Counted from the stretch's first letter, positions 8,885 to 17,814 are shown. The stretch is DNA of 58,801 nt from an uncultured bacterium (GCA_903936565.1 CAIZVZ010000007.1:1-58801); one strand, 5' to 3'. Numbers and translations: made by a program. Notes: generated by a model from the sequence alone, not told the origin.

Positions 8885-8912
8885 TAAAGGGTGGGTATTA
8901 TTCCACCCTTTA
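8885..8912 (+). promoter_or_regulatory. 10-bp hairpin upstream of secA
   Basis: TAAAGGGTGG and CCACCCTTTA form a perfect 10-bp stem around GTATTATT. It has no T-tract and lies just before the likely secA promoter (TGC-TACCAT, 8929-8937, ending 8 nt before ATG 8946), so it may be an operator-like palindrome or an upstream transcript end. Confidence 0.5.
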
Positions 8913-8945
8913 TATAGTCCTCATTTTATGCTACCATAGCCACCT

Positions 8946-11537
8946 ATGACCATTATATCCGACCTGTTTTCGATCTCTAAAAAGCAAGTAAAAAAGTACC
9001 GAAAAATCGTTGAAATAGTTAATCAATTGGAGCCTAAAATACAAGCTCTTTCTGATGAGGGGCTTAAAGCTAAAACGCTTGAGTTTAGAGAGCAACTTAA
9101 TTCTGGTGCCTCACTTCAGGATATATTACCTGAGGCTTTTGCGGTTGTTAGGGAAGCATCTCACAGAACATTAGGACAACGCCATTATGATGTTCAGTTA
9201 ATTGGAGGAATGATATTGCACGACGGAAACATTGCAGAAATGAAAACTGGAGAAGGAAAGACTTTGATGGCAACTCTCGCTGTCTACTTAAATGCTGTAT
9301 CACAAAAAGGAGTTCATGTCGTCACAGTTAATGATTATCTTGCAAGAAGAGATGCGACATGGATGGGACAAATTTACTATGCACTTGGACTATCAACCGG
9401 AGTAGTTAATGAAGGTGAATCATATCTATACGACCCATCTGTAGTACTCGAAAACAAAGGAGAAGGGGAGGAGGAAAAATTAGAGAAAAAAGAAGATGAG
9501 GTTGGATCATTTAAGATTGTTTACGAACTCCTGCAATCTACAGATAAAAGAACAGCGTACAATGCTGATATAACTTATGGAACAAATAATCAATTCGGTT
9601 TTGATTACCTGCGCGACAATCTAGAACAAAGACCAGAAGATTTGAGACAAAGAGAATTTAATTATGCAATCGTTGACGAGGTTGACTCGATTTTAATTGA
9701 TGAATCAAGGACGCCCTTAATTATCGCTTCACCTTACGCGGACTCTGGAAATCTATACGTGACGTTTGCGGAAATTTCAAAACAATTAGAAAAGGAAACT
9801 CATTATATTGTCGATGAAAAGTTTAAAGCTATTTCCGTCACAGACGCGGGGATTGACGCTGCCGAGAAGGCGTTAGGGGTAAGTAATATATATAGTGAGG
9901 GAGGTGTGAAGTATGTCCATCACATGGAGACTGCGATTAGAGCAAAGGCGCTCTTCCATAAAGATGTGGATTATATTGTAAAGGATAATGAAGTTGTAAT
10001 TGTTGATCCCTCAACTGGAAGATTACAACCAGGTAGAAGATGGTCAGAAGGATTGCACCAGGCGATTGAAGCAAAAGAAGGGGTAGAGATAAAGAAAGAA
10101 TCAAGAACTTATGCATCAATTACATTTCAGAACTATTTTAGAATGTATCCAAAGCTCGCTGGTATGACAGGAACTGGACTAACTAGTCAGGAAGAATTCC
10201 TAAAGGTATACGGACTCGATGTTATTGAAGTTCCAACACACCGTCCAGTTGCTCGTATTGATAAAACAGACTTAATTTTTAGAACTGAGCCAGCGAAGTT
10301 TAGAGCAATCGCTAGGAAAATTAAGGAGTTAAACAAAGCGGGTCAGCCAGTCTTGGTTGGTACTGTTTCAATTGAAAAAAATCAGCTTCTATCAGACTTT
10401 TTGAAGAAAGAAGGTGTTCCTCATACATTACTTAATGCAAAACCAGAGTTTGCTGAAAGAGAAGGAGAAACTGTGGCTCAAGCAGGTAAAAAGGGTGCCG
10501 TGACGATAGCAACTAACATGGCTGGACGTGGAGTCGATATTAAATTAGGAGGCGCGCTTTGCTCTAAGGAGCAGTATGAGGAGGTAAAAGCGCTTGGAGG
10601 GCTTTATATTATTGGAACAGAAAGACATGAGGCCAGAAGAATCGACAATCAGCTAAGAGGTAGAGCTGGAAGACAGGGAGATCCTGGAGAAACTCAATTC
10701 TATGTTTCTTTTGAAGATGATTTGATGAGAATTTTTGCTAATGATTTTCTTAAAAGTGCATTGGATAAACTTGGGGTAGATGAGGATCAGCCAATCGAAA
10801 CTAGAATTGTTTCTAAACAACTTGAAATGGCTCAGAGAAAGATTGAGGGAATACACTTTGATTCAAGAAAGCACACTCTTCAATATGACGATGTTCTAAA
10901 TCAGCAACGTACAAAGGTTTACGCTAGAAGAAAAAGAATTGTTCTCGCAACCCCTGATGAGGTTGAGACAGAACTCGAAATGTTCTTGGTGGTGGCAACT
11001 GATGAGGAAAAAACTGCAATCGAAAGTCGACGTAAGCAATTTAGAGATGGAGCAATAGTAAATGGTTTTGCTGAGGCTGATGCTGATAAGCCATTTCTAT
11101 ATACTGCAAGAAACATAATGTTACAGACAATAGACCTGTTTTGGGTTGATCACTTGGAGATGATGGAATATTTGCGCTCAAGTGTATCTCTAAGATCTTA
11201 CGGTCAAAGAGATCCTCTTGTTGAGTACAAGACTGAGGGACTTAGAATGTACAAGGATATGGAAAATGCTATCGCAAATGAAGTTACAAGACTTGTGCAA
11301 TTGGTAAGTGGGGAAATCGCTGTAAATAATAATCCAATCAAGACTGTTGGTCTGAGGGCTGATAATACATTGGGAGATCAATCTGGAGGTGCGGTGGGCG
11401 GGGGAGTTTATGCTGGCGATATGTCTAACGCGGCAAACTTTGTAAAATCTAATGCGCACAATGACGATAAGGTAGGGAGAAACGACCCTTGTCCATGTGG
11501 ATCTGGTAAGAAATATAAAAAGTGTCACGGGCAATAG
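8946..11537 (+). CDS. secA: preprotein translocase ATPase SecA
   Basis: 863 residues, a full-length SecA, the motor that drives unfolded preproteins through SecYEG. Visible: Walker A MKTGEGKTLMATL near 100, the VNDYLARRDA segment, DEVDSILIDESRTPLI (DEAD motor motif), MTGTG, NMAGRGVDIKLGG and QLRGRAGRQGDPG (second nucleotide-binding domain), and the helical scaffold/wing region. The C-terminus has the zinc-binding CPCGSGKKYKKCHG tail that binds SecB or ribosomes. A Glu/Lys-rich insert (EGEEEKLEKKEDE) in the first domain is unusual. Own promoter upstream; the gene appears monocistronic. Confidence 0.98.
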   Translation: MTIISDLFSISKKQVKKYRKIVEIVNQLEPKIQALSDEGLKAKTLEFREQLNSGASLQDILPEAFAVVREASHRTLGQRHYDVQLIGGMILHDGNIAEMKTGEGKTLMATLAVYLNAVSQKGVHVVTVNDYLARRDATWMGQIYYALGLSTGVVNEGESYLYDPSVVLENKGEGEEEKLEKKEDEVGSFKIVYELLQSTDKRTAYNADITYGTNNQFGFDYLRDNLEQRPEDLRQREFNYAIVDEVDSILIDESRTPLIIASPYADSGNLYVTFAEISKQLEKETHYIVDEKFKAISVTDAGIDAAEKALGVSNIYSEGGVKYVHHMETAIRAKALFHKDVDYIVKDNEVVIVDPSTGRLQPGRRWSEGLHQAIEAKEGVEIKKESRTYASITFQNYFRMYPKLAGMTGTGLTSQEEFLKVYGLDVIEVPTHRPVARIDKTDLIFRTEPAKFRAIARKIKELNKAGQPVLVGTVSIEKNQLLSDFLKKEGVPHTLLNAKPEFAEREGETVAQAGKKGAVTIATNMAGRGVDIKLGGALCSKEQYEEVKALGGLYIIGTERHEARRIDNQLRGRAGRQGDPGETQFYVSFEDDLMRIFANDFLKSALDKLGVDEDQPIETRIVSKQLEMAQRKIEGIHFDSRKHTLQYDDVLNQQRTKVYARRKRIVLATPDEVETELEMFLVVATDEEKTAIESRRKQFRDGAIVNGFAEADADKPFLYTARNIMLQTIDLFWVDHLEMMEYLRSSVSLRSYGQRDPLVEYKTEGLRMYKDMENAIANEVTRLVQLVSGEIAVNNNPIKTVGLRADNTLGDQSGGAVGGGVYAGDMSNAANFVKSNAHNDDKVGRNDPCPCGSGKKYKKCHGQ

Positions 11538-11591
11538 AGTTGGTGCAATATGTAATGTTTGTTTTGAAGCCGAGGATATTGCAGTAATTTG

Positions 11592-11600
11592 TGCTATAAT
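11592..11600 (+). promoter_or_regulatory. extended -10 promoter, leaderless
   Basis: TGC-TATAAT ending 8 nt before ATG 11609; no clear -35. Confidence 0.6.
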
Positions 11601-11608
11601 ACCCGTCT

Positions 11609-12061
11609 ATGTCAAAATCAACAATATCATTTTTGGTGTTTATAATTTTAGTCGTTGTAATTTTTATTAGTGCATCAGTTTTTTCAAATCTTGGTAAAAG
11701 TGATGCTCCTGTAGTTGTGAATCCAGTTAGTACTTCTACCCCTGTAAGTGGAACAAGTGCAGTACCAACCTCAGCTTCGACAGCTGTTGGTGTAGTTAAA
11801 ACGGATACAACAGTAAATGCACCGGCTGGAATAACTATGGCTGAAGTGCAAAAGCATAACGCAGGATCAAGTTGTTGGACAGCTGTTAATGGTGGAGTCT
11901 ATGATTTGACAAGCTTTACTTCTAAGCATCCAGGTGGATCGAGTGCTATTTTAAGTCTATGTGGAATTGACGGTACATCCGCTTTTATGGATCAACACGG
12001 TAATCAAAAGCGTCCAAATAATGAATTAACTGGCCTTAAAATAGGGGATTTAGTAAAATAA
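11609..12061 (+). CDS. membrane-anchored cytochrome b5-like heme-binding domain protein
   Basis: 150 residues. An N-terminal membrane segment (about 6-24) and a Ser/Thr/Val/Pro linker precede a cytochrome b5 fold (about 73-150): MAEVQKHNAGSSCWTAVNGG, VYDLTSFTSKHPGG (HPGG carries the first axial heme His) and FMDQHG (second His). Two Cys in the domain (SSCW and SLCG) might form a disulphide in the exported domain. The next gene, encoding a DoxX-type membrane protein, starts 15 bp downstream behind its own -10. An electron-carrier role outside the cell is inference, because no partner reductase is seen. Confidence 0.8.
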   Translation: MSKSTISFLVFIILVVVIFISASVFSNLGKSDAPVVVNPVSTSTPVSGTSAVPTSASTAVGVVKTDTTVNAPAGITMAEVQKHNAGSSCWTAVNGGVYDLTSFTSKHPGGSSAILSLCGIDGTSAFMDQHGNQKRPNNELTGLKIGDLVK

Positions 12062-12076
12062 TATAATCTTATTAAA

Positions 12077-12502
12077 ATGAACAAATACTCTGCAACTGTT
12101 TTAAGAATTGGTATCGCTCTTGTTTTTTTATGGTTTGGAACACAGCAGATAATTGATCCGAGTGTGTGGACATCATATATTCCTGAGGGGGTTGTGGACA
12201 TATTCTCATTAAGTGCATTGAAACTAGTATATTTAAATGGACTTTTTGAAATAATCTTTGCATCAGCGTTACTTCTCGGTTATTTCACAAGATTCTCTGC
12301 ATTACTTTTAGCATTACACATGCTTGATATTACATGTATTGTCGGATTCGACGCTGTCGGAGTTAGGGATTTTGGATTGGCAATTGCAACAGTTGCAATA
12401 TTTATGCATGGAGTAGATAAGTTCTCACTAGACTATTTTTCTAAAGACACATTGGAGAGAATAGAATACAGAGAAAGTGTTAATAAGGTTAAGACGAGTT
12501 AG
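12077..12502 (+). CDS. DoxX-family membrane protein
   Basis: 141 residues with four hydrophobic segments. VLRIGIALVFLWFGTQQIIDP at the N-terminus and NGLFEIIFASALLLGYFTRF are typical of DoxX-like quinone-associated or thiosulfate:quinone-oxidoreductase-related membrane proteins. TATAAT at 12062-12067 ends 9 nt before the ATG, so it can be transcribed on its own as well as from the b5 gene promoter. Pairing with a heme protein suggests redox work at the membrane; the substrate is unknown. Confidence 0.7.
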   Translation: MNKYSATVLRIGIALVFLWFGTQQIIDPSVWTSYIPEGVVDIFSLSALKLVYLNGLFEIIFASALLLGYFTRFSALLLALHMLDITCIVGFDAVGVRDFGLAIATVAIFMHGVDKFSLDYFSKDTLERIEYRESVNKVKTS

Positions 12503-12556
12503 TTACCAGTATTTTTTATTTTTCTTACGATAGAAGACTAAAAATATCTTTTGCTG

Positions 12557-12562
12557 TATAAT
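12557..12562 (+). promoter_or_regulatory. -10 promoter, leaderless
   Basis: TATAAT ends 8 nt before ATG 12571 and decides this start over the TTG at 12565. Confidence 0.6.
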
Positions 12563-12570
12563 TATTGTAT

Positions 12571-13626
12571 ATGAGTAAAATAAACAACAAATCACAAATA
12601 TTTTTTGGGGTGGCGCTCGCCATTGTTTTTGTGTTGTCCGTTTTGGTCCTCTCTCCATTTCTAACCACACTTGCGCTTGCTGTTATTATCGCAGTACTAC
12701 TTAATCCAGTCTACAAAAGTATCGCAAGGTTTTTCTTTAAAAATAAAACGATTGGGGCACTGGTGACCATCTTATTATCTGGAATACTGATATTTGTTCC
12801 AATATATTTTCTTTCTGCTCAACTGTTTGTTGAGGCCCAAAATTCATATAATTCCCTTGGTATTTCAAGTGCAACCAGTATTCATAATTTAAATCACACT
12901 ATTAATTCTAGTCTTAAGACAATAATTCCAAATGTTGATGTTCATCTTGAAACATATCTCGGGGACTTGTATTCGTGGGTAATTTCCAATCTCGGGGCAT
13001 TCTTCTCAGGAACATTTGATGTGTTCCTTAAAACTCTGATTGTGTTGATTTCGTTATTCTTCCTATTAAAAGATGGAGAGTCTATACACAAGAGTATTAG
13101 AGACATGATTCCCATTTCGGGCGAGTCCTATGATTATCTGGTTAAGTCCACTAAGACTATTATTAATTCTGTGGTATTCGGTTCAATATTTGTCGCTGTA
13201 CTTCAGGGCGTAATCTCGGGAATTGGATTCTCAATTTTCGGTATACCAAACGCGGCGTTGTGGGGGACTGTAGCAACAGCAGCAGCTTTTGTGCCTGGTT
13301 TTGGGACGGGTGCATTGTTCATCCCAATGATGATTTATGCTTTTCTTTACGGATCGATATTTCAGGTTATTGGATTATTGTTGTGGGCAATGGTGTTTAT
13401 AAATGCCATAGAGACATTTTTGAGACCTATGATTATACATAAATCAGTTAATATACACCCTCTATTCATATTGTTTTCAATCCTTGGAGGAATCAGTTTA
13501 TTCGGTCCGGTTGGTTCAGTTCTGGGGCCATTGATTTTAGGTCTATTATTTGCGATGATAAGAGTCTACAAAATGAAGGAGATCTCAATTACTAAAGAAG
13601 GTGAAGGTAAGGCTAATAGGGCGTAG
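12571..13626 (+). CDS. AI-2E family (PerM-like) membrane permease
   Basis: 351 residues with about eight membrane segments. It shows the AI-2E/PerM layout: an N-terminal pair of helices (LSPFLTTLALAVIIAVLLNPVY), a loop region, FFLLKDGESI, then a tight block of hydrophobic helices with GIPNAALWGTVATAAAFVPGFG and ETFLRPMIIHKSVNIHPLFI, the most conserved stretch. Members export varied small molecules or ions (autoinducer-2, Na+/H+ exchange); the substrate here cannot be predicted. The C-terminus EGEGKANRA is followed by a hairpin repeat and a second EGEGK-coding stretch, suggesting a disturbed 3' end. Confidence 0.85.
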   Translation: MSKINNKSQIFFGVALAIVFVLSVLVLSPFLTTLALAVIIAVLLNPVYKSIARFFFKNKTIGALVTILLSGILIFVPIYFLSAQLFVEAQNSYNSLGISSATSIHNLNHTINSSLKTIIPNVDVHLETYLGDLYSWVISNLGAFFSGTFDVFLKTLIVLISLFFLLKDGESIHKSIRDMIPISGESYDYLVKSTKTIINSVVFGSIFVAVLQGVISGIGFSIFGIPNAALWGTVATAAAFVPGFGTGALFIPMMIYAFLYGSIFQVIGLLLWAMVFINAIETFLRPMIIHKSVNIHPLFILFSILGGISLFGPVGSVLGPLILGLLFAMIRVYKMKEISITKEGEGKANRA

Positions 13627-13646
13627 TGGCAAGATAAAAGATTTTC

Positions 13647-13685
13647 AAGTGTAAAAACGCGTCGAAATCAGCTGGTTTTGACGAG
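13647..13685. repeat. hairpin element family, copy A
   Basis: AAGTGTAAAAACGCG leads into CGTCGAAA / TTTTGACG (8-bp stem with one G-T pair), loop containing CAGC. Same layout as copies at 26700 and 27740. Confidence 0.5.
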
Positions 13686-13720
13686 GGTGAAGGAAAAATA
13701 AAGAAAGTTAAAAAATAAAT

Positions 13721-14821
13721 ATGAAGAAAACATTCAATAATATAAAAAAAACAATAATACACAAAACAAAAGAAATAGTTAACTTGGAAACTGGCAAAGC
13801 TGGTGGAAAGGAAGCTGGTCATGTTTTGCTTGTGACGCACGGATCAAACTTTCATCCTGATGATGTCTTTGCAACCGCTACAGCACTTTTGTATTATGGA
13901 GTCGACAAGACGGGGCTTGGTAAATTTCTTCATGGATATAATGAAATAACAGAAAAGCACAGTGGTGAGTTTGTAAGAGTTGTTCGAACATTAGATAGAA
14001 AAGTGATGGATAAGGCAACTGTTTTAATGGACATTGGAATGGAATACGATGAGAAGTTAAATAGATTTGACCACCATCAAGAAGGTGGTGCTGGAAAGAG
14101 AGACGAAGGAACTCCATATGCTTCATTTGGTTTAGTTTGGAAAAAGTTCGGTAAGAAGATTGTCGGCAATGTGGAGGTTGCAGAGTATGTAGATAAAATG
14201 TTGGTTAAGCAAATTGATGCAATGGACAACGGAATTGAAATTGCACAAAGTCTTTTTTCTGATGGTGCAAAGCCGCTTTTGTTTGAGGAATTGATAAAAT
14301 TAGATTGTGATCTCGTATATAGTCTGGGACTCAGTCCGCAGGAGATGAGTAAGGTTTTTGATAAGACGTTCTTTAAATTAATTCCAATTGCGCAGAAAAT
14401 GATTATTTTAACAGCACTCAAGGGATTTGCACTTATTGATGCAAGTAAGAAACTTGATCAATTGTACAATAAGATGACGGATAAGAGGGTAATTATAATG
14501 GAGAAAAAGTTACCATTTAGATTAGCTGGTTACAAGGAAATATTATTTTCAGTTTATCCATCAACTAGGGGTGGATGGAATGCACAGGTAGTTCAAATCA
14601 CTGAAGGGCTCTATGATTCCAGAACTCACTTTCCACAAGCTTGGGGAGGTAAAACTCCAGAGGAGTTACAAAAGATAACCGGTGTACCTGATGCAGAATT
14701 TTGTCATATAGGTAGATGGTTGGCTGGTGCTGGTAGTAAAGAGGGAGTACTTAAGATGGTCCAATTAGCACTAAAGGAGATAGAAGAAGGGAGAGTGCCT
14801 GTCAAAATGACACTTAGCTAA
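13721..14821 (+). CDS. MYG1 family (UPF0160) metal-dependent hydrolase
   Basis: 366 residues. LLVTHGSNFHPDDVFATATA and RFDHHQEGGAGKRDEGTPYAS carry the His/Asp metal-binding motifs of the MYG1/UPF0160 family in the DHH/DHHA-like superfamily; QIDAMDNGIE and GGWNAQVVQ follow in the expected order, with FCHIGRWLAGAGSKEG near the C-terminus. Eukaryotic MYG1 is a 3'-5' RNA exonuclease, so nuclease or phosphoesterase action is plausible. Length matches the family. No promoter just upstream; the ATG follows an A-rich 90-bp spacer containing hairpin copy A. Confidence 0.85.
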   Translation: MKKTFNNIKKTIIHKTKEIVNLETGKAGGKEAGHVLLVTHGSNFHPDDVFATATALLYYGVDKTGLGKFLHGYNEITEKHSGEFVRVVRTLDRKVMDKATVLMDIGMEYDEKLNRFDHHQEGGAGKRDEGTPYASFGLVWKKFGKKIVGNVEVAEYVDKMLVKQIDAMDNGIEIAQSLFSDGAKPLLFEELIKLDCDLVYSLGLSPQEMSKVFDKTFFKLIPIAQKMIILTALKGFALIDASKKLDQLYNKMTDKRVIIMEKKLPFRLAGYKEILFSVYPSTRGGWNAQVVQITEGLYDSRTHFPQAWGGKTPEELQKITGVPDAEFCHIGRWLAGAGSKEGVLKMVQLALKEIEEGRVPVKMTLS

Positions 14822-14857
14822 TATACTGGATTAAATTCAACAATAAGGCTCTGGGTG

Positions 14858-14866
14858 TGCTAAAAT
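14858..14866 (+). promoter_or_regulatory. extended -10 promoter of obgE
   Basis: TGC-TAAAAT at 14858-14866 would give an 80-nt leader to ATG 14955. The leader has complementary ATTAGCTA and TAGCTAAT stretches about 40 bp apart that could pair. Confidence 0.45.
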
Positions 14867-14954
14867 TCCGTGAAATGATGGAATATTAGCTATTCTGTGG
14901 TAGGATTACCAATAATAAGTAACGATTAGCTAATTTAAAACAAATACAATATAT

Positions 14955-15971
14955 ATGGCATTTATAGATGAAATGACAATTAGGATTAAGGCTGGAAATG
15001 GAGGAGATGGTGTTGTTAGGTGGCTGCATGAAAAATTCAAGGAATTCGGCGGTCCTTCTGGTGGAAACGGAGGAAAGGGTGGGCACGTCTTTGCAAAGGC
15101 TGTTCGCGATACATGGTTGCTATCTCGTTATCGTCACACAAAAGAATTCGTTGCTCAAAATGGACAGCATGGAGGTGGTAGAAGTATGCATGGAGCAAAT
15201 GGAGAGGACTTATTTATTGAAGTCCCAGTTGGAACAATTTTAACAAACCTAGAAACTGGTGAGGTCTTTAGATTAGATCAAGAAGGACAAGAGACGATGA
15301 TTCTAAAAGGAGGGAATGGGGGTCTTGGAAACGAAAATTTTAAATCATCAACTAATCAAACTCCAGAGGAGCACACTTTAGGAAAAGCGGGGGAGGAAGG
15401 TAACTTTCATATTGAAGTTGAAATTATTGCAAGCGCTGGACTTATTGGACTTCCTAATGCAGGTAAGTCATCGCTCTTAAATGCATTAACTAGAGCGGAA
15501 GCAAAAGTTGGAGCATATCAATTCACAACACTTGAACCAAATCTTGGAGATTTGTATGGTCATATTCTTGCAGATATTCCAGGCCTTATTGAAGGAGCGG
15601 GAGAGGGGAAGGGTCTTGGTCATAAATTCCTAAGACATGTGAAGAGAACCAAGATGTTGCTTCACTGTATTTCTATTGAAAATGAGATTGAATCAACGGG
15701 TGGAAAAGAGGGCGGAATAGAAGAAGTCTATAACACCATAAGGGCCGAGCTTGAAACTTTTGACGATGAGCTTGCAAGCAAAGAGGAGATAATACTATTT
15801 ACAAAATCAGACTTGCTAGAGCCGGGGGAGGCAAAGAAGATTGCAGATAAATTTATGAAAGCAAGATTTGGCAAATCATCTGGAGCGGACAAAAAATACT
15901 TTGTCATTTCAGTATACGATGTGGATGCGACAAAGAATCTTTCAGATGAGTTGGTGAAGATTTTGGGATAG
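14955..15971 (+). CDS. obgE: Obg family GTPase
   Basis: 338 residues: an N-terminal Obg fold with glycine-rich runs (KAGNGGDGVVRWLHE, GGPSGGNGGKGG) followed by a GTPase domain: G1 GLPNAGKSSL, G2 region with FTTLEPNLG, G3 DIPGLIEGAGEGKGLG, and TKSDL for G4. The extra C-terminal OCT domain of some Obg proteins is absent. Obg proteins are essential, acting in 50S ribosome assembly and stress signalling. The 3' flank carries GC-rich palindromic repeats before gatB. Confidence 0.95.
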   Translation: MAFIDEMTIRIKAGNGGDGVVRWLHEKFKEFGGPSGGNGGKGGHVFAKAVRDTWLLSRYRHTKEFVAQNGQHGGGRSMHGANGEDLFIEVPVGTILTNLETGEVFRLDQEGQETMILKGGNGGLGNENFKSSTNQTPEEHTLGKAGEEGNFHIEVEIIASAGLIGLPNAGKSSLLNALTRAEAKVGAYQFTTLEPNLGDLYGHILADIPGLIEGAGEGKGLGHKFLRHVKRTKMLLHCISIENEIESTGGKEGGIEEVYNTIRAELETFDDELASKEEIILFTKSDLLEPGEAKKIADKFMKARFGKSSGADKKYFVISVYDVDATKNLSDELVKILG

Positions 15972-16105
15972 ATGAGCCCTATGGCGAGCCCGAGGCGATT
16001 CTGCTGAATCGTCTGCTGAATCGTCCAAACGACGAGCCCTGTGGCGATTCTGCTGAATCGTCTAGTGAATCGTCCAAACGACGATTCTGGTGAATCGCCT
16101 ACTGG
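15972..16105. repeat. 49-bp tandem repeat with nested palindromes
   Basis: Two 49-bp units (15994-16042 and 16043-16091) share GGCGATTCTGCTGAATCGTC and a TGAATCGTCCAAACGACGA block, with partial units before (GAGCCCTATGGCG) and after (GATTCTGGTGAATCGCC). GATTC and GAATC arms can pair around 4-nt loops such as TGCT and TGGT. The block is clearly GC-richer than its surroundings. No ORF is convincing. Confidence 0.7.
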
Positions 16106-16112
16106 ATGTCGG

Positions 16113-16141
16113 TTGTCAAACTCCTATATTTATACTATCTT
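16113..16141 (+). promoter_or_regulatory. gatB promoter
   Basis: TTGTCA (16113-16118), a 17-bp spacer and TATCTT (16136-16141) end 6 nt before ATG 16148; an overlapping TATACT at 16131 is an alternative -10. Confidence 0.45.
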
Positions 16142-16147
16142 ATATCT

Positions 16148-17749
16148 ATGACATCAACAGACTTAAAGACTGGGGACGCGGAAAACGCATCGGCAATATT
16201 GCCTGAAAACACCTATATTTCTCCTACAACAGGTAAAACCTATTACCCTGTAATTGGTCTTGAAATTCATGCGGAACTTAGGACTAATTCTAAAATGTTT
16301 TGTTCTTGTAGGAATAACACGGATGAAGAAAATCCTAATGTTAACATTTGTGCAATTTGTATGGGTCACCCTGGAACACTTCCTGTTATAAACAAAGAGG
16401 CAGTTAAGCATGTAATAAAAGTAGGAACTGCAATCGGTGCAAATATCGCCGACTATACAGAGTGGGATCGTAAAAACTATTTCTATCCAGATATTCCAAA
16501 AGGATATCAGATTTCTCAGTACGCATTCCCACTAATTAAAGGGGGTGTAATTAATGTTGATATTGGAGGTGGTAAGACACTATATCCAGTTGAAATTACA
16601 AGAATTCACCTTGAGGAAGATACTGCAAGTTCAAGTCATACTAAAGGTGACTTTAGTCTAGTTGATTTTAACAGAGCTGGTGTTCCTTTGATGGAGCTAG
16701 TAACTGAGCCTGTAATTCACAGCGCAAAAGTTGCTGGTGCATTTGCAAGAGAGCTTCAGTTGCTACTTAGATATTTAAATGCAGGTCACGCTAATATGGA
16801 AAAAGGGGAGATGAGAGTTGAGGTAAATATTTCCGTTTCAGAAACACCAGGAGTCTTTGGTACAAAAGTTGAAGTTAAAAATCTAAACTCATTTAGATCT
16901 GTTGAGCGTTCAATTGAATTTGAAATAAAGCGTCATGTTGATGTAATTGAAGAAGGAGGAAAGATTGTTCAGGAAACTAGAGGGTTTGACGAGACAACGG
17001 GTAAGACTTTTTCACAACGCGCAAAAGAAAACTCAAATGACTATAGATATTTCCCAGACCCAGACCTTCCAAAGATTTTTATATCTGAAATTCCAGAACT
17101 TACCCCTGATAAAATAAAAGCAGAAATCCCTGAGCTTCCTTGGGAGAAGCGAGCTAGATATAAGAAGGAGTATGGCATGAAGGATGAAGACGCTGAGATG
17201 TTTGTGCAGAATGATGTTTTCAGAGGCTTCTTCGATTCATTTGTTAGCGCTGAAAATTCAAGTGATACTTCTGTTGCCCCCACTCATTCTCCAGAAAAAA
17301 TTAAATTGGGAATCAACTACATTACATCAGACATTGCCGGCTTGGTTAAAAACACATCAGGTACAAATATTCAAATTTCAGTTCCATATTTTATTGAAAT
17401 GATTGAAATGATTGATAAGGGGGAGTTGTCTTCTCGTGCGGCTAAAGATATTTTAATGAAATATTGGGGGGAGAAATTGACTGATGGAACTTTTGTAAGT
17501 AATACAAAGGAGGAAACTCGATCTCCAAAACAAATTGCGGAGGAGGAGGGTTTAATTCAGAAGAACGATCCTGAAGCTCTTAAGAAAATGATTCAAGAAA
17601 TCATAGATGCAAATGCTGGGGTGGTAGCAGAATATAAAGCTGGAAAAGAGGCGTCTCTGCAATTTCTATTGGGACAAGTAATGAAGGTAAGTAAGGGGGC
17701 GGTGAATCCGGGTTTGGCCAAGGAAACACTCATGGAGATGCTTAAATAA
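16148..17749 (+). CDS. gatB: Asp/Glu-tRNA amidotransferase subunit B
   Basis: 533 residues from ATG 16148; the earlier ORF-track ATG (16106) lies inside the repeat/promoter region. GatB is the kinase/amidotransferase subunit of GatCAB, which makes Gln-tRNA(Gln) or Asn-tRNA(Asn) from misacylated tRNAs. Visible: YYPVIGLEIHAELRTNSKMF, CRNN and CAICMGHPGTLP (zinc Cys), WDRKNYFYPDIPKGYQISQY, LEEDTASSSH, FNRAGVPLMELVTEP, and FRSVERSIEFEI. The C-terminal tail/YqeY-like domain that grips tRNA is complete. A short extra loop (ENSSDTSVAPTHSPE) lengthens the helical domain. GatA and GatC are not in the window. Confidence 0.95.
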   Translation: MTSTDLKTGDAENASAILPENTYISPTTGKTYYPVIGLEIHAELRTNSKMFCSCRNNTDEENPNVNICAICMGHPGTLPVINKEAVKHVIKVGTAIGANIADYTEWDRKNYFYPDIPKGYQISQYAFPLIKGGVINVDIGGGKTLYPVEITRIHLEEDTASSSHTKGDFSLVDFNRAGVPLMELVTEPVIHSAKVAGAFARELQLLLRYLNAGHANMEKGEMRVEVNISVSETPGVFGTKVEVKNLNSFRSVERSIEFEIKRHVDVIEEGGKIVQETRGFDETTGKTFSQRAKENSNDYRYFPDPDLPKIFISEIPELTPDKIKAEIPELPWEKRARYKKEYGMKDEDAEMFVQNDVFRGFFDSFVSAENSSDTSVAPTHSPEKIKLGINYITSDIAGLVKNTSGTNIQISVPYFIEMIEMIDKGELSSRAAKDILMKYWGEKLTDGTFVSNTKEETRSPKQIAEEEGLIQKNDPEALKKMIQEIIDANAGVVAEYKAGKEASLQFLLGQVMKVSKGAVNPGLAKETLMEMLK

Positions 17750-17800
17750 AAACTTTAGGAATTCTTTACAAAACTTTCATAAGGACATTAGGGTAGTTTT

Positions 17801-17808
17801 GCTAAACT
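17801..17808 (+). promoter_or_regulatory. -10 promoter, leaderless
   Basis: TTTTGC-TAAACT with the hexamer at 17803-17808, 6 nt before ATG 17815. Confidence 0.45.
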
Positions 17809-17814
17809 GCCTCG

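Noticed and set aside
11190-11534. 114-residue minus-strand ORF inside secA
   Set aside because: Shadow of a highly conserved gene.
15972-16105. CRISPR-like array
   Set aside because: Units repeat head to tail without unique spacers of constant length, and no cas gene is present.
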